DNA of 64,000 nucleotides from Gemmatimonadota bacterium (GTDB lineage Bacteria; Gemmatimonadota; Gemmatimonadetes; Longimicrobiales; Gaopeijiaceae). How positions within the stretch are numbered: position 1 is the first letter of the stretch; every line of letters begins with the position of its first letter. A program made the translations under genes and the position numbers. Location: contig JAJDTB010000030.1 in assembly GCA_022827345.1 (NCBI GenBank), positions 1 to 64,000 of the forward strand, written 5' to 3'. The notes below the pieces were generated by a model that did not search any database, had not been told where the DNA came from, and worked only from the letters and a program-made list of their open reading frames with translations. Positions 49,590 through 59,073 of the stretch are shown one piece after another.

Positions 49590-50192
49590 ATGTGCCGAAC
49601 CGGAATAGAGCCGCCGGAACGCGTCTGGTGGAAGAAGGTGGGGCGGCACGAGAAGGTGTGGGTGTGGATCGCCTTCGCCTGGTGCATGGTCCTGTTCGCG
49701 ATGATGCCCGTATGGCATCTGAGAGGCGGCCAGAACCCGTCGGGGATCCGGCACCGGGTCGAGCCCGCCGACTTCCAGGCCAGGGTGGCCGAATTCGTGC
49801 AGGAATACCAGGTGGGAACCGACAACGGTCTCCCCGTGGTGGAGCCGCCGCCCGGGAGCGACGTCTACCTGCAGGCGTCGCAGTATGCATGGATCCCCGT
49901 CGTCCGATTGCGCCAGGGGGCCGAATACACGCTCCACCTGTCGTCCGTGGACGTCAACCACGGCTTCAGCCTGTATCCCCTGAACATCAACTTCCAGGTC
50001 GTTCCGGGTTACGACTACGGGCTTCGCATCGTCCCGAACGAGCCCGGCGAGTTCCACGTCATGTGCAACGAGTTCTGCGGGATCGGCCACCACCTCATGG
50101 TGGGAAAGATCATCGTGGTGCCGGGGGACGCGGCGGCGGAAGCGGAGGACGCGCCGGCGGACGCGTCTTCGAACGTGGGAGGTGACCGATGA
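49590..50192 (+). CDS. Heme-copper oxidase subunit II with CuA site (ba3 type)
   Basis: A 200-residue protein with one membrane helix (WVWIAFAWCMVLFAMMPVW) and a periplasmic cupredoxin domain. The CuA ligands are all present: His124 (VNHGFS), then Cys159, Cys163, His167 and Met170 in CNEFCGIGHHLM. It takes electrons from cytochrome c or a cupredoxin. Its stop overlaps the subunit I start (50189-50192). Confidence 0.92.
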   Translation: MCRTGIEPPERVWWKKVGRHEKVWVWIAFAWCMVLFAMMPVWHLRGGQNPSGIRHRVEPADFQARVAEFVQEYQVGTDNGLPVVEPPPGSDVYLQASQYAWIPVVRLRQGAEYTLHLSSVDVNHGFSLYPLNINFQVVPGYDYGLRIVPNEPGEFHVMCNEFCGIGHHLMVGKIIVVPGDAAAEAEDAPADASSNVGGDR

Positions 50193-51910
50193 GTGCCTTT
50201 CGCACGTGTCCGACCACCGGGCTCCAGGTGCACCGCACGGCCGACCAGCTGATCAAGGCCAACGCGGTCGTGGCGACCGTGGCGCTCCTCGTCGGGGGGA
50301 TCGCGGCGCTGCTCGTGCTGCTGACGCGCTGGGAGGCGGTCCTCCTCCTCGAAGCCGACATGTTCTACCGGATGCTGACCATCCACGGCATGAACATGCT
50401 CATCTTCTTCATCATCTTCTTCGAGATGGCGGTGCTCTACTTCGCCTCCGCCGTGCTGCTCAACTGCAGAATCCCCGCGCCGAAGACCGGCTGGGTCGCA
50501 TTCGTGCTGATGGTGGTGGGGACCCTGATGGTCGAGTGGACGATGTGGACCGGCCGCGCCGACGTCCTGTTCACCTCGTACGTGCCGCTGCGGGCGCATC
50601 CGCTCTTCTATCTGGGGGTGATCCTCTTCGCGGTCGGGGCGCTGACCGTGGTCGGACACTTCTTCGCCATCATCACGGTGGCACGAAAGGAAAAGGCGTA
50701 CGAGGGATCACTTCCGCTGGTCACCTACGGGGCGCTGACGGCGGCCGCGATCGCCGCCGTCACCCTGCTGCACGGTGCGATCATCTACATCCCCACCTTC
50801 CTCTGGTCGCTCGACCTGATGCACGTCGACGCGCAGATGTACCGCCTGATCTGGTGGGGACTGGGGCACTCGTCACAGCAGATCAACGTGGCCGCGATGG
50901 TCTCGATCTGGTATCTGCTCGGCGCGCTCACGGTCGGGTCTGTCGTGCTGAACGAAAAAGTCAGCCGTACGGCGTTCGTCCTCTACGTCCTGTTCATCTC
51001 GATGGCGTCGGCGCACCACCTGCTGGTGGACCCCGGCATGGGCCCGTCGTGGAAGGTCTGGAACACCAGCTACTTCATGTACATGGCGGTGCTGGCGTCG
51101 ATGATTCACGGTTTCACGGTGCCGGCGGGGACGGAACTGGGAATGCGTTTGCGGGGGGCGACGCAAGGGCTCTTCGGGTGGCTGAAGCGGGCGCCCTGGG
51201 GCGATCCCGGGTTCAGTTCGCTGGCGTTCTCGATCGTCGTGTTCGGCTTCGTCGGCGGGATCACGGGGGTGACCTTCGGCACGGAGCAGATCAACATCAT
51301 CGCGCACAACACGCTGCGCATTCCCGGGCATTTCCATGCTACCGTCGTGTCGGGCACGGCGATGGCCTTCATGGGGATCACCTACTACGTGATTCCCCTC
51401 ATCTTCCGGCGTGAAATCGCCTTCTACCGGCTTGCGAAGATCCAGCCGTACCTCTTCGCCATCGGCATGCTGATCTTCTCGATGGCGATGACCTTCGCCG
51501 GGACGTTCGGCGTGCCGCGCCGCCACTGGGACATCGGCTTCAACCAGGCGCTCTTCCAGCCCGAGTTCTCGCCGGCGGTCAACCTGATCATCGGGGTGAT
51601 GGCGGTGGGCGGGCTGATCGCCATCGTGGGCGGCGCGATCTACATCGTGGTCACGGTGGTGTCGGTGTTCTTCGGCAAGAAGATGGCAGCGGACGACTCC
51701 GGGCTGGGTGCGACCGGACGCGGGCTGCCGCCGGGCATCACCAACCCGCCGCGACCGCTCAAGCCGGAGGACAAGGAGGCGCTCGGTCCGTCGGGTCGCC
51801 TGGGTCCGGTCCCGGGCACGATGGTGCTGGTGCTGATCTTCCTGGCCGCGTTCATCATGTACTACTTCGTGAACTGGATGCTGCTGTCGTTCCTGTGGGA
51901 GGTGGGATGA
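50189..51910 (+). CDS. B-type heme-copper oxidase subunit I lacking the active-site Tyr (possible NO reductase)
   Basis: A 573-residue protein with twelve or more helices. Heme and copper ligands are intact: His66 (TIHGMNM), CuB His227 (GLGHSSQQIN), His276 and His277 (SAHHLLVD), and His381 and His383 (GHFHATV). In oxygen reductases the CuB His is followed four residues later by the cross-linked Tyr (HPxVY). Here that position is Gln231. The later helix Tyr (Tyr242, equivalent to ba3 Tyr248) remains. All characterised NO reductases lack the Tyr, so NO reduction is a serious alternative to O2 reduction. It is translationally coupled to subunit II and the SCO gene. Confidence 0.9.
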   Translation: MSAFRTCPTTGLQVHRTADQLIKANAVVATVALLVGGIAALLVLLTRWEAVLLLEADMFYRMLTIHGMNMLIFFIIFFEMAVLYFASAVLLNCRIPAPKTGWVAFVLMVVGTLMVEWTMWTGRADVLFTSYVPLRAHPLFYLGVILFAVGALTVVGHFFAIITVARKEKAYEGSLPLVTYGALTAAAIAAVTLLHGAIIYIPTFLWSLDLMHVDAQMYRLIWWGLGHSSQQINVAAMVSIWYLLGALTVGSVVLNEKVSRTAFVLYVLFISMASAHHLLVDPGMGPSWKVWNTSYFMYMAVLASMIHGFTVPAGTELGMRLRGATQGLFGWLKRAPWGDPGFSSLAFSIVVFGFVGGITGVTFGTEQINIIAHNTLRIPGHFHATVVSGTAMAFMGITYYVIPLIFRREIAFYRLAKIQPYLFAIGMLIFSMAMTFAGTFGVPRRHWDIGFNQALFQPEFSPAVNLIIGVMAVGGLIAIVGGAIYIVVTVVSVFFGKKMAADDSGLGATGRGLPPGITNPPRPLKPEDKEALGPSGRLGPVPGTMVLVLIFLAAFIMYYFVNWMLLSFLWEVG

Positions 51911-52929
51911 GCGCGGAGTCACCGGCGCGGGGAAGCCGTCCGCCGCCGCCGGACGGCCGTCACGGTGGGGAGGAGCGGGCGCGGCCGCGGGGGGATGGCC
52001 GCGGCCCCTCCGCGGTTGCCGCGCGGGGAGCACTGGCGGCCCTGGCCGGGCTGCTCGTGATCACCGTGGCATGGTGGGCCCTGGCGCTCTGGCCCGTGCA
52101 GGGAGTTCCCCCGGCCTGGCTGGAACGCGCCCGCCTGGTGTGTTTCAATACCGGGCCCTCCGGCCTGCCCGACGCTTCGGGGTGGCTGCTCCTGGTGGGG
52201 CAGCCGATCGGGATGCTGGCGGTGCTCATGGTGATCGCGGGCGATGCCGTGCGGGCGGGGCTCCGGCGGGCGTTCGCGTCCCCGGCGGGGCTGCTCGGGG
52301 TCGCGGGGGGCTCCGGGGTGCTCGTGGCGGGGTTGGTGCTGGCCGTTCTGCGCGTCGCGGACGCCCCGCTCGACTCCGAGTGGCTGGAGACGGCGCGGGC
52401 CGATGTGCCTGCCACCTACCCGCGCGTCGATCGCCGTCTTCCACCGGTCGACCTCGTGGACCAGCGCGGCGACGCGTTCAACTGGGGCCGCGTCGCGGGG
52501 CGCCCGACCCTCCTCACCTTCGGCTTCGGCCACTGTGCGACCATCTGTCCGATGACCGTGATGAACGCGCGGCAGGTCCAGGATCGGTTCAGTGGCGAGG
52601 GGAGAGAGATGGCGCTGGTGGTGATCACCCTCGACCCCTGGCGGGACACGCCCGCGCGGCTCCCGGCGCTGGCGCGGCAGTTTCATCTCGTTGCGGCGGA
52701 CGCGGACGGCGACGCGGAAGGCGGCGGCGACCTGTCCTATCTGCTCTCCGGCACCGTGGAGGGGGTGAACGCGGCGCTGGACTCACTCCAGGTAGCGCGA
52801 CAGCGCGTGCCCGAGACGGGGGACATCGTCCACCCGGCGCTGGTCTACCTGCTCGACGCGGAGGGCACGATCGTCTACGCGGCAAGCGGACACGCCGACC
52901 TGATCGAGGAGCTGGCGCGCCGCATGTGA
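51907..52929 (+). CDS. SCO1/SenC-family copper-delivery protein with extra membrane helices
   Basis: A 340-residue protein. A disordered N-terminus is followed by about three membrane helices (around 40-60, 90-110 and 128-148), then a thioredoxin-fold SCO domain. Its copper ligands are Cys210 and Cys214 (GHCATICPM) and His309 (DIVHPALVYLLD). SCO proteins load copper into CuA of subunit II. The overlap with the subunit I stop (51907-51910) fits that role. The multi-helix N-terminal extension is unusual; most SCO proteins have a single anchor. Confidence 0.88.
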   Translation: MSAESPARGSRPPPPDGRHGGEERARPRGDGRGPSAVAARGALAALAGLLVITVAWWALALWPVQGVPPAWLERARLVCFNTGPSGLPDASGWLLLVGQPIGMLAVLMVIAGDAVRAGLRRAFASPAGLLGVAGGSGVLVAGLVLAVLRVADAPLDSEWLETARADVPATYPRVDRRLPPVDLVDQRGDAFNWGRVAGRPTLLTFGFGHCATICPMTVMNARQVQDRFSGEGREMALVVITLDPWRDTPARLPALARQFHLVAADADGDAEGGGDLSYLLSGTVEGVNAALDSLQVARQRVPETGDIVHPALVYLLDAEGTIVYAASGHADLIEELARRM

Positions 52930-52930
52930 G

Positions 52931-55321
52931 CTACCCGGTCGGCCTCACGATCTCGTACTGACTCGGCGGCTCCGCGCCAAGCAGGTGCCGCACGAAGTAG
53001 TCCCAGCGCCGGCGGATGAAGTAGGGCTCGTTCAGTCCGTGGGCACGGTCCGGTGCCCAGATGAGGTCGAAATCCCGGTTGGCCTTGATCAGTTCGTCGA
53101 CCACCTGGACGGTCATCGCGGGGTGGACGTTGTCGTCCATGTCTCCGTGCATCAGCAGCAGCTTGCCCTTGAGGTTTGCGGCGTAGGTCTTGTTCGCAGA
53201 GGCTTCGAAGCTGTCGCTGCCGGTGGAGTCGGTCCTCATGACCCCCTGGTATTTCTCCGCCCAGTAGATGTGGTAACTGCGGTTGTCGTGGTTGCCGGCC
53301 CCCGAGACGGCCACCTTGAAGAAGTCGGGGAATCGGAGGATCGCGTCGGTGGAGGCGAACCCGCCGCCCGAGTGCCCATAGATGCCGACGCGGTCGAGGT
53401 CGATGAACGGGTAGCGGACCCCGAGCTGCTTGATCACCGCGACGTGGTCCGGGATGCCGTTGTCGATGAAGTTGCCGTAGTAGTTGTCGTGGAACGCCTT
53501 GGAGCGGTGGGGGGTGCCGAGGTGATCGATCTGCACCACGACGAAGCCCATCTGCGCCAGGGCGAAGTCCTCGCCGCCGCCCTTGAATTCCCAGGTGCCG
53601 ACGCTGCCGACCTGGGGCCCCGGGTAGATGTGTGAGATGATCGGGTAGCGGGCGTTCTCGTCGAGGTCGGGCGGCAGATAGAGGACGCCGTAGAGATCGG
53701 TGATGCCGTCGCGCGCCTTCGCCGAGAACACCTCGGCCGGTGTGAAGCCGATGTCCTCGAGGCGGGAGATGTCGGCGCGCTCCAGTTCGCGCACGATGCG
53801 GCCGTCGTCGGCGCTGCGCAGGGCGATGACGGGTGGCTCCTCGATGCGCGAGTACGTGTCGACGAAGTAGCGGCCGCTGGGGGAGAACACGACTTCGTGG
53901 TTGGCGTCCTCGGGGGTAAGCAGCGTGAGATTCGATCCGTCGTAGTCGACGCGGTACAGGTGGGCGTAGTACGGGTGGCGCCCGGGTTCGCGGCCGCGGG
54001 CCAGGAAGTGGACGCGCTGCCTCGCTTCGTCGACGTGGAGCACCTCGCCGACGACCCAGGGGCCGGATGTGACCTGGTTCTTCAGATTGCCCTGGCCGTC
54101 GAAGCGGTACAGGTGCCCCCAGCCGTCGCGCTCGGACCACCAGATCACGTCGTCGCCGCTTTCGGACACGTGCCACGACGGTGTGCCGCCGCTGGATCCG
54201 CCGCCCCGGTGCCCCAGCGAGACGAACGTCCGGGTGGAGTCGCCCAGTATGACGCGCGACGTGCCGGTGGCGGCGTCGATCTCCGCCAGAAACACCCGCT
54301 GGGAGCCGCGGGTGAAGTAGTTGACGTGCAGCCGGGTCCCGTCGGCGCTCCACGCCGAGTCCGGAGCGGAACCCGCGAAGGAGAGCTGATGGGGGGTCGG
54401 CGCGACATCGACGCGGTGGTTGGCTGTCGCACGGAGGGCCGGGGCGGCGCCGGACGCCGCATCGGTCTCCTCCAGCGACAGGATGTGGACGGTCGGAAGC
54501 GGGATCACCGAATCGCCCGGGATCGCGTACGGCTGGGAGAAGTGCCGGGGACGCTGCGACGTGTACGAGATGTAGTGCATGTGCTCCACCTCGCGCTCGT
54601 CTTCCCGGGCGACCGCGATGTAGCGGGAATCGGGTGACCAGGCGAGGGTGGGGGCTCGCGGCCGAACCCCCTGGCGCAGCTGGTTGGGGCTGGGCTCGTT
54701 GTAGCCGTACGCGTAGTGCTTCTCGCCGTCGCTGGTGAGCTGGATCGAGTCGCCGCCGCCCGCGGAGCGCACATACAGGTTGTATTCGTGCGCGAACGCT
54801 TCCCAGCGCCCGTCGGGCGATTCCACGAACGGCACCTGTGAAGAAAGTGTGTCGCCGACCGTGCAGGCGTATCCGACGATGTCGCAGACGAACCGCCGTC
54901 CGCCCCCGGCGAACTCGATCTCGCGCTCGGTGTCGCCGAAGCTGAAGGTGCTGAAGGGCAGCTTCTCGGGGACGTAGCTGGTGTCGTTCGCGAGCGACAT
55001 GGCCGCGGCCAGACGGTAGTGGTCGAAGAGGCGCGCGCGGCTTCCGGCGGCCGGGTCGACCAGGACGAATTCGTAGCCCGACCCGGTGTTGTTCCGGTAC
55101 CAGAAGCGGTCCGTGTCGCCGGTCTCCAGCCAGTTGGGATTCACGCTGCCCCCGGCGATCAGGCGCTCGGTGTTCCAGTTGAGGAAGCGTTCGGCGCGGG
55201 AGTAGTCGACGGTCTGGGCGAGCGCCGGGGCAGGGCCGGTCAGGGCCGCGAGGAGGGCCGCCGCGACGAGGGTGCGAAGGCGGGCGACATTGGCGCGGGG
55301 CGCCTGGGCAGGGTACGACAT
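52931..55321 (-). CDS. S9 family peptidase (dipeptidyl peptidase IV-like), exported
   Basis: A 796-residue protein with a signal peptide (LRTLVAAALLAALTGPAPA, end near ALAQT), a beta-propeller half and a C-terminal alpha/beta-hydrolase domain. The triad is Ser in IYGHSGGGFAST, Asp in HGDMDDNVH and His in PDRAHGLNE. The propeller shows repeated blade motifs (AWSPDSRYIAVA, WSADGTRLHVN). The ATG at 55321 has a GGAGG site. It probably releases dipeptides or oligopeptides outside the cytoplasm. It converges on the SCO gene with a one-base gap. Confidence 0.93.
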   Translation of the reverse strand: MSYPAQAPRANVARLRTLVAAALLAALTGPAPALAQTVDYSRAERFLNWNTERLIAGGSVNPNWLETGDTDRFWYRNNTGSGYEFVLVDPAAGSRARLFDHYRLAAAMSLANDTSYVPEKLPFSTFSFGDTEREIEFAGGGRRFVCDIVGYACTVGDTLSSQVPFVESPDGRWEAFAHEYNLYVRSAGGGDSIQLTSDGEKHYAYGYNEPSPNQLRQGVRPRAPTLAWSPDSRYIAVAREDEREVEHMHYISYTSQRPRHFSQPYAIPGDSVIPLPTVHILSLEETDAASGAAPALRATANHRVDVAPTPHQLSFAGSAPDSAWSADGTRLHVNYFTRGSQRVFLAEIDAATGTSRVILGDSTRTFVSLGHRGGGSSGGTPSWHVSESGDDVIWWSERDGWGHLYRFDGQGNLKNQVTSGPWVVGEVLHVDEARQRVHFLARGREPGRHPYYAHLYRVDYDGSNLTLLTPEDANHEVVFSPSGRYFVDTYSRIEEPPVIALRSADDGRIVRELERADISRLEDIGFTPAEVFSAKARDGITDLYGVLYLPPDLDENARYPIISHIYPGPQVGSVGTWEFKGGGEDFALAQMGFVVVQIDHLGTPHRSKAFHDNYYGNFIDNGIPDHVAVIKQLGVRYPFIDLDRVGIYGHSGGGFASTDAILRFPDFFKVAVSGAGNHDNRSYHIYWAEKYQGVMRTDSTGSDSFEASANKTYAANLKGKLLLMHGDMDDNVHPAMTVQVVDELIKANRDFDLIWAPDRAHGLNEPYFIRRRWDYFVRHLLGAEPPSQYEIVRPTG

Positions 55322-55434
55322 CGGGGCCTCCAGGGAGCAGCCGGCGGTTGCGCAGTCGTGAGGCGGACGAATGGATCCGCCCCGCGGCAGGATAGTCGGG
55401 CGGGCGACGCGGCAAAAGTCCCCGCCGCCGCCTG

Positions 55435-58197
55435 CTACTGCGCCGCCAGCCTCCGCAGGACCGTATGCAGGATGCCCCCGTTGCGGTAGTAATCCACCTC
55501 CACATCCGAGTCGAGCCGCACCGTGGCGCGGAAATCCACCGTCGAGCCGTCGCCGCGGGCCGCCGCCACCGCGACCTCCCCGCCAGGCTTCAGCCCGTCG
55601 GCGATCCCGGCGATGTCGTAGACTTCGGTCCCGTCGAGCCCCAGCGCTTCGGCGCCGTCGCCGTCCAGGAACTGGAGCGGCAGCACGCCCATCCCCACCA
55701 GGTTGGAGCGGTGGATGCGCTCGTAGCTCTCCGCGATCACCGCCTTCACCCCGAGCAGATAGGTCCCCTTCGCAGCCCAGTCCCGGGAGCTTCCCGTCCC
55801 GTACTCGCGTCCGGCGATCACGACCAGGGGCGTCCCGGCGGCGCGGTACCGCTCCGACGCCTCGAAGATCGTCGTCATCTCGCCGCTCGGCATGTGGACG
55901 GTGTAGCCGCCCTCCTTGTCCTCGAGGAGCAGGTTGCGCAGGCGCACGTTGCCGAAGGTCCCGCGCATCATCACCTCGTGGTTGCCGCGGCGGGCCCCGA
56001 AGGTGTTGAAGCGGATCGGCGTGACGCCGTGGTCCTGCAGGTAGCGGCCGGCGGGCTCGTCGCGGGGGATCGCGCCGGCGGGCGAGATGTGGTCGGTGGT
56101 GGTGGTGTGGCCCAGCAGCGCCAACACGCGCGCGCCGGTAACGTCCGCCAGAGGGGCCGGCTCGGCGGTCATCCCCTCGAAGAAGGGAGGATTGCGGATG
56201 TATGTGGAGTCCGGGTCCCACTCGTAGAGGCTCCCTTCTTCAGGCAACGGAAGGGCTCTCCAGTGCTCGTCACCGTCGAATACGCGCGCATAGCGCTGAT
56301 GGTACATCTCGGGGCGGAGGGACGCGGTAACCGTGTCGCGCACCTCCTCGGGCGTGGGCCAGATGTCGGCCAGGAAGACGGAGCGGCCGTCGGCGCCCCG
56401 GCCGAGCGGCTCGTTGTAGACGTCGATGTCGATGCGGCCGGCGAGGGCGAACGCGACCACGAGCATCGGCGAGGCGAGGTAGTTGGCGCGCACCAGGGTG
56501 TGGATGCGGGCCTCGTAGTTCCGGTTTCCGGAGAGGATCGACGCGACCACCAGGCCGTGCTCGGAGACCGCGTCCGCCACGGCTTCAGGCAGGGGGCCGC
56601 TGTTGCCGATGCAGGTCGTGCAGCCGTACCCGACCAGGTTGAAGCGCAATTCCTCCAGGTACTTCATGAGCCCTGCCGCTTCCAGGTAGTCGGTGACGAC
56701 CTGGGAGCCGGGTGCCATGCTGGTCTTCACCCACGGTTTCACGTCCATCCCCAGCTCGCGCGCCTTCCTTGCCATCAGGCCGGCGCCGACCATCACCGAA
56801 GGGTTGGAGGTGTTGGTGCAGCTGGTGATCGCGGCGACCACGATCGTTCCGTCGCCGATCTCCATCCGCTTTCCGTCCATCTCGATCTCGACCGTCCTGC
56901 GCCTTCCGGCCGCGACGGCGGTTCCGGTGCCCCCGCCGCCGGCCCCCGCGCCGCTCGCCCCGCCGCCGCCAAGGTCGAACCCGGTCGGCACCAGCGCCGG
57001 CAGGTCGCGCGCGAAGGCGGGCCGGACATCGGTCAGCGCGATCCGGTCCTGCGGGCGCTTCGGTCCCGCCACGCTGGGCTCGATGCCGGAGAGATCCAGT
57101 TCGAGGGTGGAAGTGTATTCCGGATCCGGGGTCTCGTCCGTGCGGAAGAGGCCCTGCTCGCGGGCGATCCGCTCCACGCGCGCGACCATGTCCGGATCGC
57201 GGCCCGTGCCTGCCAGATACCGGAGCGCCTCGTCGTCGATGGGGAAGAACCCCACGGTAGCGCCGTATTCGGGAGACATGTTGGCGAGCGTGGCCTTGTC
57301 GGGCAGGCTCAGTCCCGACAGCCCCGCGCCGTAGTATTCGACGAAACGGCCGACGACGCCGTGCCCCCGCAGCAGTTCCGTGACGCGCAGCACCAGGTCG
57401 GTTGCCGTCGCCCCCTCGGGAAGCTGCCCCGTGAGTTTCACGCCCACCACCTCGGGAAGGAGCATGTAGTAGGGCTGGCCGAGGAGCACGGCTTCGGCCT
57501 CGATACCTCCGACGCCCCAGCCCACCACGCCCAGACCGTTGATCATCGTGGTGTGGGAATCGGTGCCGACCACCGTGTCCGGATAGGCGAGATGGACACC
57601 GCCGTGCTCGCGCCGGTGCACGACCGAAGCCAGGTACTCCAGGTTGACCTGGTGCACGATCCCGGTCCCCGGCGGGACGACGCTGTAATTCTCGAACGCC
57701 TCCTGGGCCCAGCGGAGCAGTGCGTAGCGCTCACGGTTGCGCTCGTACTCGCGGGCGACGTTCTTCTCGAAGGCGTATCCGGTTCCGAAAAAATCGACCT
57801 GAACCGAGTGGTCGATGACCAGATCGGCAGGCACGAGCGGATTGATCCTGGCCGGATCCCCGCCCATCTCGCGGATGCCGTCCCGCATGGACGCCAGATC
57901 CACGATCGCGGGGACGCCGGTGAAGTCCTGCAGAACCACGCGCGTGGGCATGAAAGGGAAGTCCGCGCCCGCGTTCGTCGGGCTCCACCCCGCCACGGCC
58001 TCGACATGCTCTGCCGACACATGGCCGTCGCCGGCGTTGCGAAGCACGTTTTCGAGCAGAACCCGGATGGAAAACGGCAGCCGGTCGAGCGATGCCATCC
58101 CCATCTCCTCCAGTCGACCGGGGCGGTAGAATGAGGTCGGGCCCTCGGGAAGGCCGACGGTGGAAAGAGCGCCAAAGGGGTCTGTCAGATGCGGCAC
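55435..58197 (-). CDS. acnA: Aconitate hydratase AcnA
   Basis: A 920-residue TCA-cycle enzyme converting citrate to isocitrate. The [4Fe-4S] ligands are present: Cys in TSCTNTSNPSVM and the pair in GYGCTTCIGNSGPL. The C-terminal swivel domain includes GREYGTGSSRDWAAKG. The length is near that of AcnA/IRP1-type enzymes. A Gly/Ala-rich linker near residues 405-425 (GGGGASGAGAGGG) is a local insertion. The start is a GTG at 58197. Confidence 0.95.
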   Translation of the reverse strand: MPHLTDPFGALSTVGLPEGPTSFYRPGRLEEMGMASLDRLPFSIRVLLENVLRNAGDGHVSAEHVEAVAGWSPTNAGADFPFMPTRVVLQDFTGVPAIVDLASMRDGIREMGGDPARINPLVPADLVIDHSVQVDFFGTGYAFEKNVAREYERNRERYALLRWAQEAFENYSVVPPGTGIVHQVNLEYLASVVHRREHGGVHLAYPDTVVGTDSHTTMINGLGVVGWGVGGIEAEAVLLGQPYYMLLPEVVGVKLTGQLPEGATATDLVLRVTELLRGHGVVGRFVEYYGAGLSGLSLPDKATLANMSPEYGATVGFFPIDDEALRYLAGTGRDPDMVARVERIAREQGLFRTDETPDPEYTSTLELDLSGIEPSVAGPKRPQDRIALTDVRPAFARDLPALVPTGFDLGGGGASGAGAGGGGTGTAVAAGRRRTVEIEMDGKRMEIGDGTIVVAAITSCTNTSNPSVMVGAGLMARKARELGMDVKPWVKTSMAPGSQVVTDYLEAAGLMKYLEELRFNLVGYGCTTCIGNSGPLPEAVADAVSEHGLVVASILSGNRNYEARIHTLVRANYLASPMLVVAFALAGRIDIDVYNEPLGRGADGRSVFLADIWPTPEEVRDTVTASLRPEMYHQRYARVFDGDEHWRALPLPEEGSLYEWDPDSTYIRNPPFFEGMTAEPAPLADVTGARVLALLGHTTTTDHISPAGAIPRDEPAGRYLQDHGVTPIRFNTFGARRGNHEVMMRGTFGNVRLRNLLLEDKEGGYTVHMPSGEMTTIFEASERYRAAGTPLVVIAGREYGTGSSRDWAAKGTYLLGVKAVIAESYERIHRSNLVGMGVLPLQFLDGDGAEALGLDGTEVYDIAGIADGLKPGGEVAVAAARGDGSTVDFRATVRLDSDVEVDYYRNGGILHTVLRRLAAQ

Positions 58198-58380
58198 GAT
58201 TGCTTGAGCTCCGGGTTGGCGGTGCGGATCGCCGGGACGGCCTGTCTTCTTTAGGATAGCGAGCCGGTCGATCCAGTAGAAGTAGGGGCGGGACCGGGCA
58301 TCGCTGCGTAGTGGGCCGCCGCGGAACCGCCCTTCACGCCCGCGTCGCGCAGGCGTTAGCTTGATGTGCCCCCAGCCACC

Positions 58381-58464
58381 GCCGAGGTGGCGGAACCGGT
58401 AGACGCGAAGGTCTCAAAAACCTTTGCCCTTGCGGGCGTGAGGGTTCGAGTCCCTCCCTCGGCA
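58381..58464 (+). tRNA. tRNA-Leu (anticodon CAA)
   Basis: An 84-nt class II tRNA. The acceptor stem GCCGAGG/CCTCGGC is perfect. The anticodon stem AAGGT/ACCTT carries the loop CTCAAAA, giving anticodon CAA for UUG codons. A long variable arm (TGCCCTTGCGGGCG) and a T arm with GGTTCGAGTCC follow. The discriminator is A and the CCA end is not encoded. Confidence 0.95.
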
Positions 58465-58507
58465 CTTCTGTTCGTACTTCACACCCCCTGAAGGAGGGGA
58501 ATCCATC

Positions 58508-58975
58508 ATGAATCTGAAGAAACTGGCGATGGCGGTCCTGCTGCTCGGCGGCACAGCCCTGGTCGTTTCGTTCCGTCCTGCCTCAACCGATCCGGGAGCC
58601 GGCGGCGACGTCGTCGTCTACAAGTCCCCCACCTGCGGATGCTGCGTGAAGTGGATCGACCACCTCGAGGAAGCGGGCTACACCGTGCGCGCCCAGGACG
58701 TGGTCGACATGGTGCCGGTGAAGCAGCGGGAGGGCGTGCCGATGGACCTGTCGTCGTGCCACACGGCGATCATCGGGGACTACGTCTTCGAGGGGCACAT
58801 CCCGGCGCGCGTCATCACGGACTTCCTGGAAGAAGCCCCGGATCTCGCCGGCCTGGCGGTTCCCGGGATGCCGATCGGGTCGCCCGGAATGGAGGGGTGG
58901 AACCCCCAGCCGTACGATGTGATCGCGTTTGATGGTGAAGGAAACCGAGGGGTGTTCGAGCGCATCGAACCCTGA
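58508..58975 (+). CDS. DUF411 metal-binding protein, exported
   Basis: A 155-residue protein with a hydrophobic N-terminal export segment (MAVLLLGGTALVVSF) and a DUF411 domain. The family CGCC motif is in SPTCGCCVKWIDHL, with a third Cys in LSSCHTAIIGDYVFEGH. DUF411 proteins often occur in copper-resistance or oxidase loci and are suspected copper binders. A strong AGGAGG site precedes the ATG. It lies just after tRNA-Leu and about 5.6 kb from the CuA oxidase operon. Confidence 0.88.
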   Translation: MNLKKLAMAVLLLGGTALVVSFRPASTDPGAGGDVVVYKSPTCGCCVKWIDHLEEAGYTVRAQDVVDMVPVKQREGVPMDLSSCHTAIIGDYVFEGHIPARVITDFLEEAPDLAGLAVPGMPIGSPGMEGWNPQPYDVIAFDGEGNRGVFERIEP

Positions 58976-59073
58976 CGGATCCCCTTGGTAGGGTCCGCAT
59001 CCTTTGATACACTAAAAGGCTAAAAAGCCCAATCGACGCCCCAATCCCGGCCCCGACCGGCACCGGAGACGAG

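Noticed and set aside
52931-56221. An extended S9 peptidase frame of 1096 codons
   Set aside because: The family sequence and signal peptide begin at 55321; the extension is a shadow of the aconitase gene.
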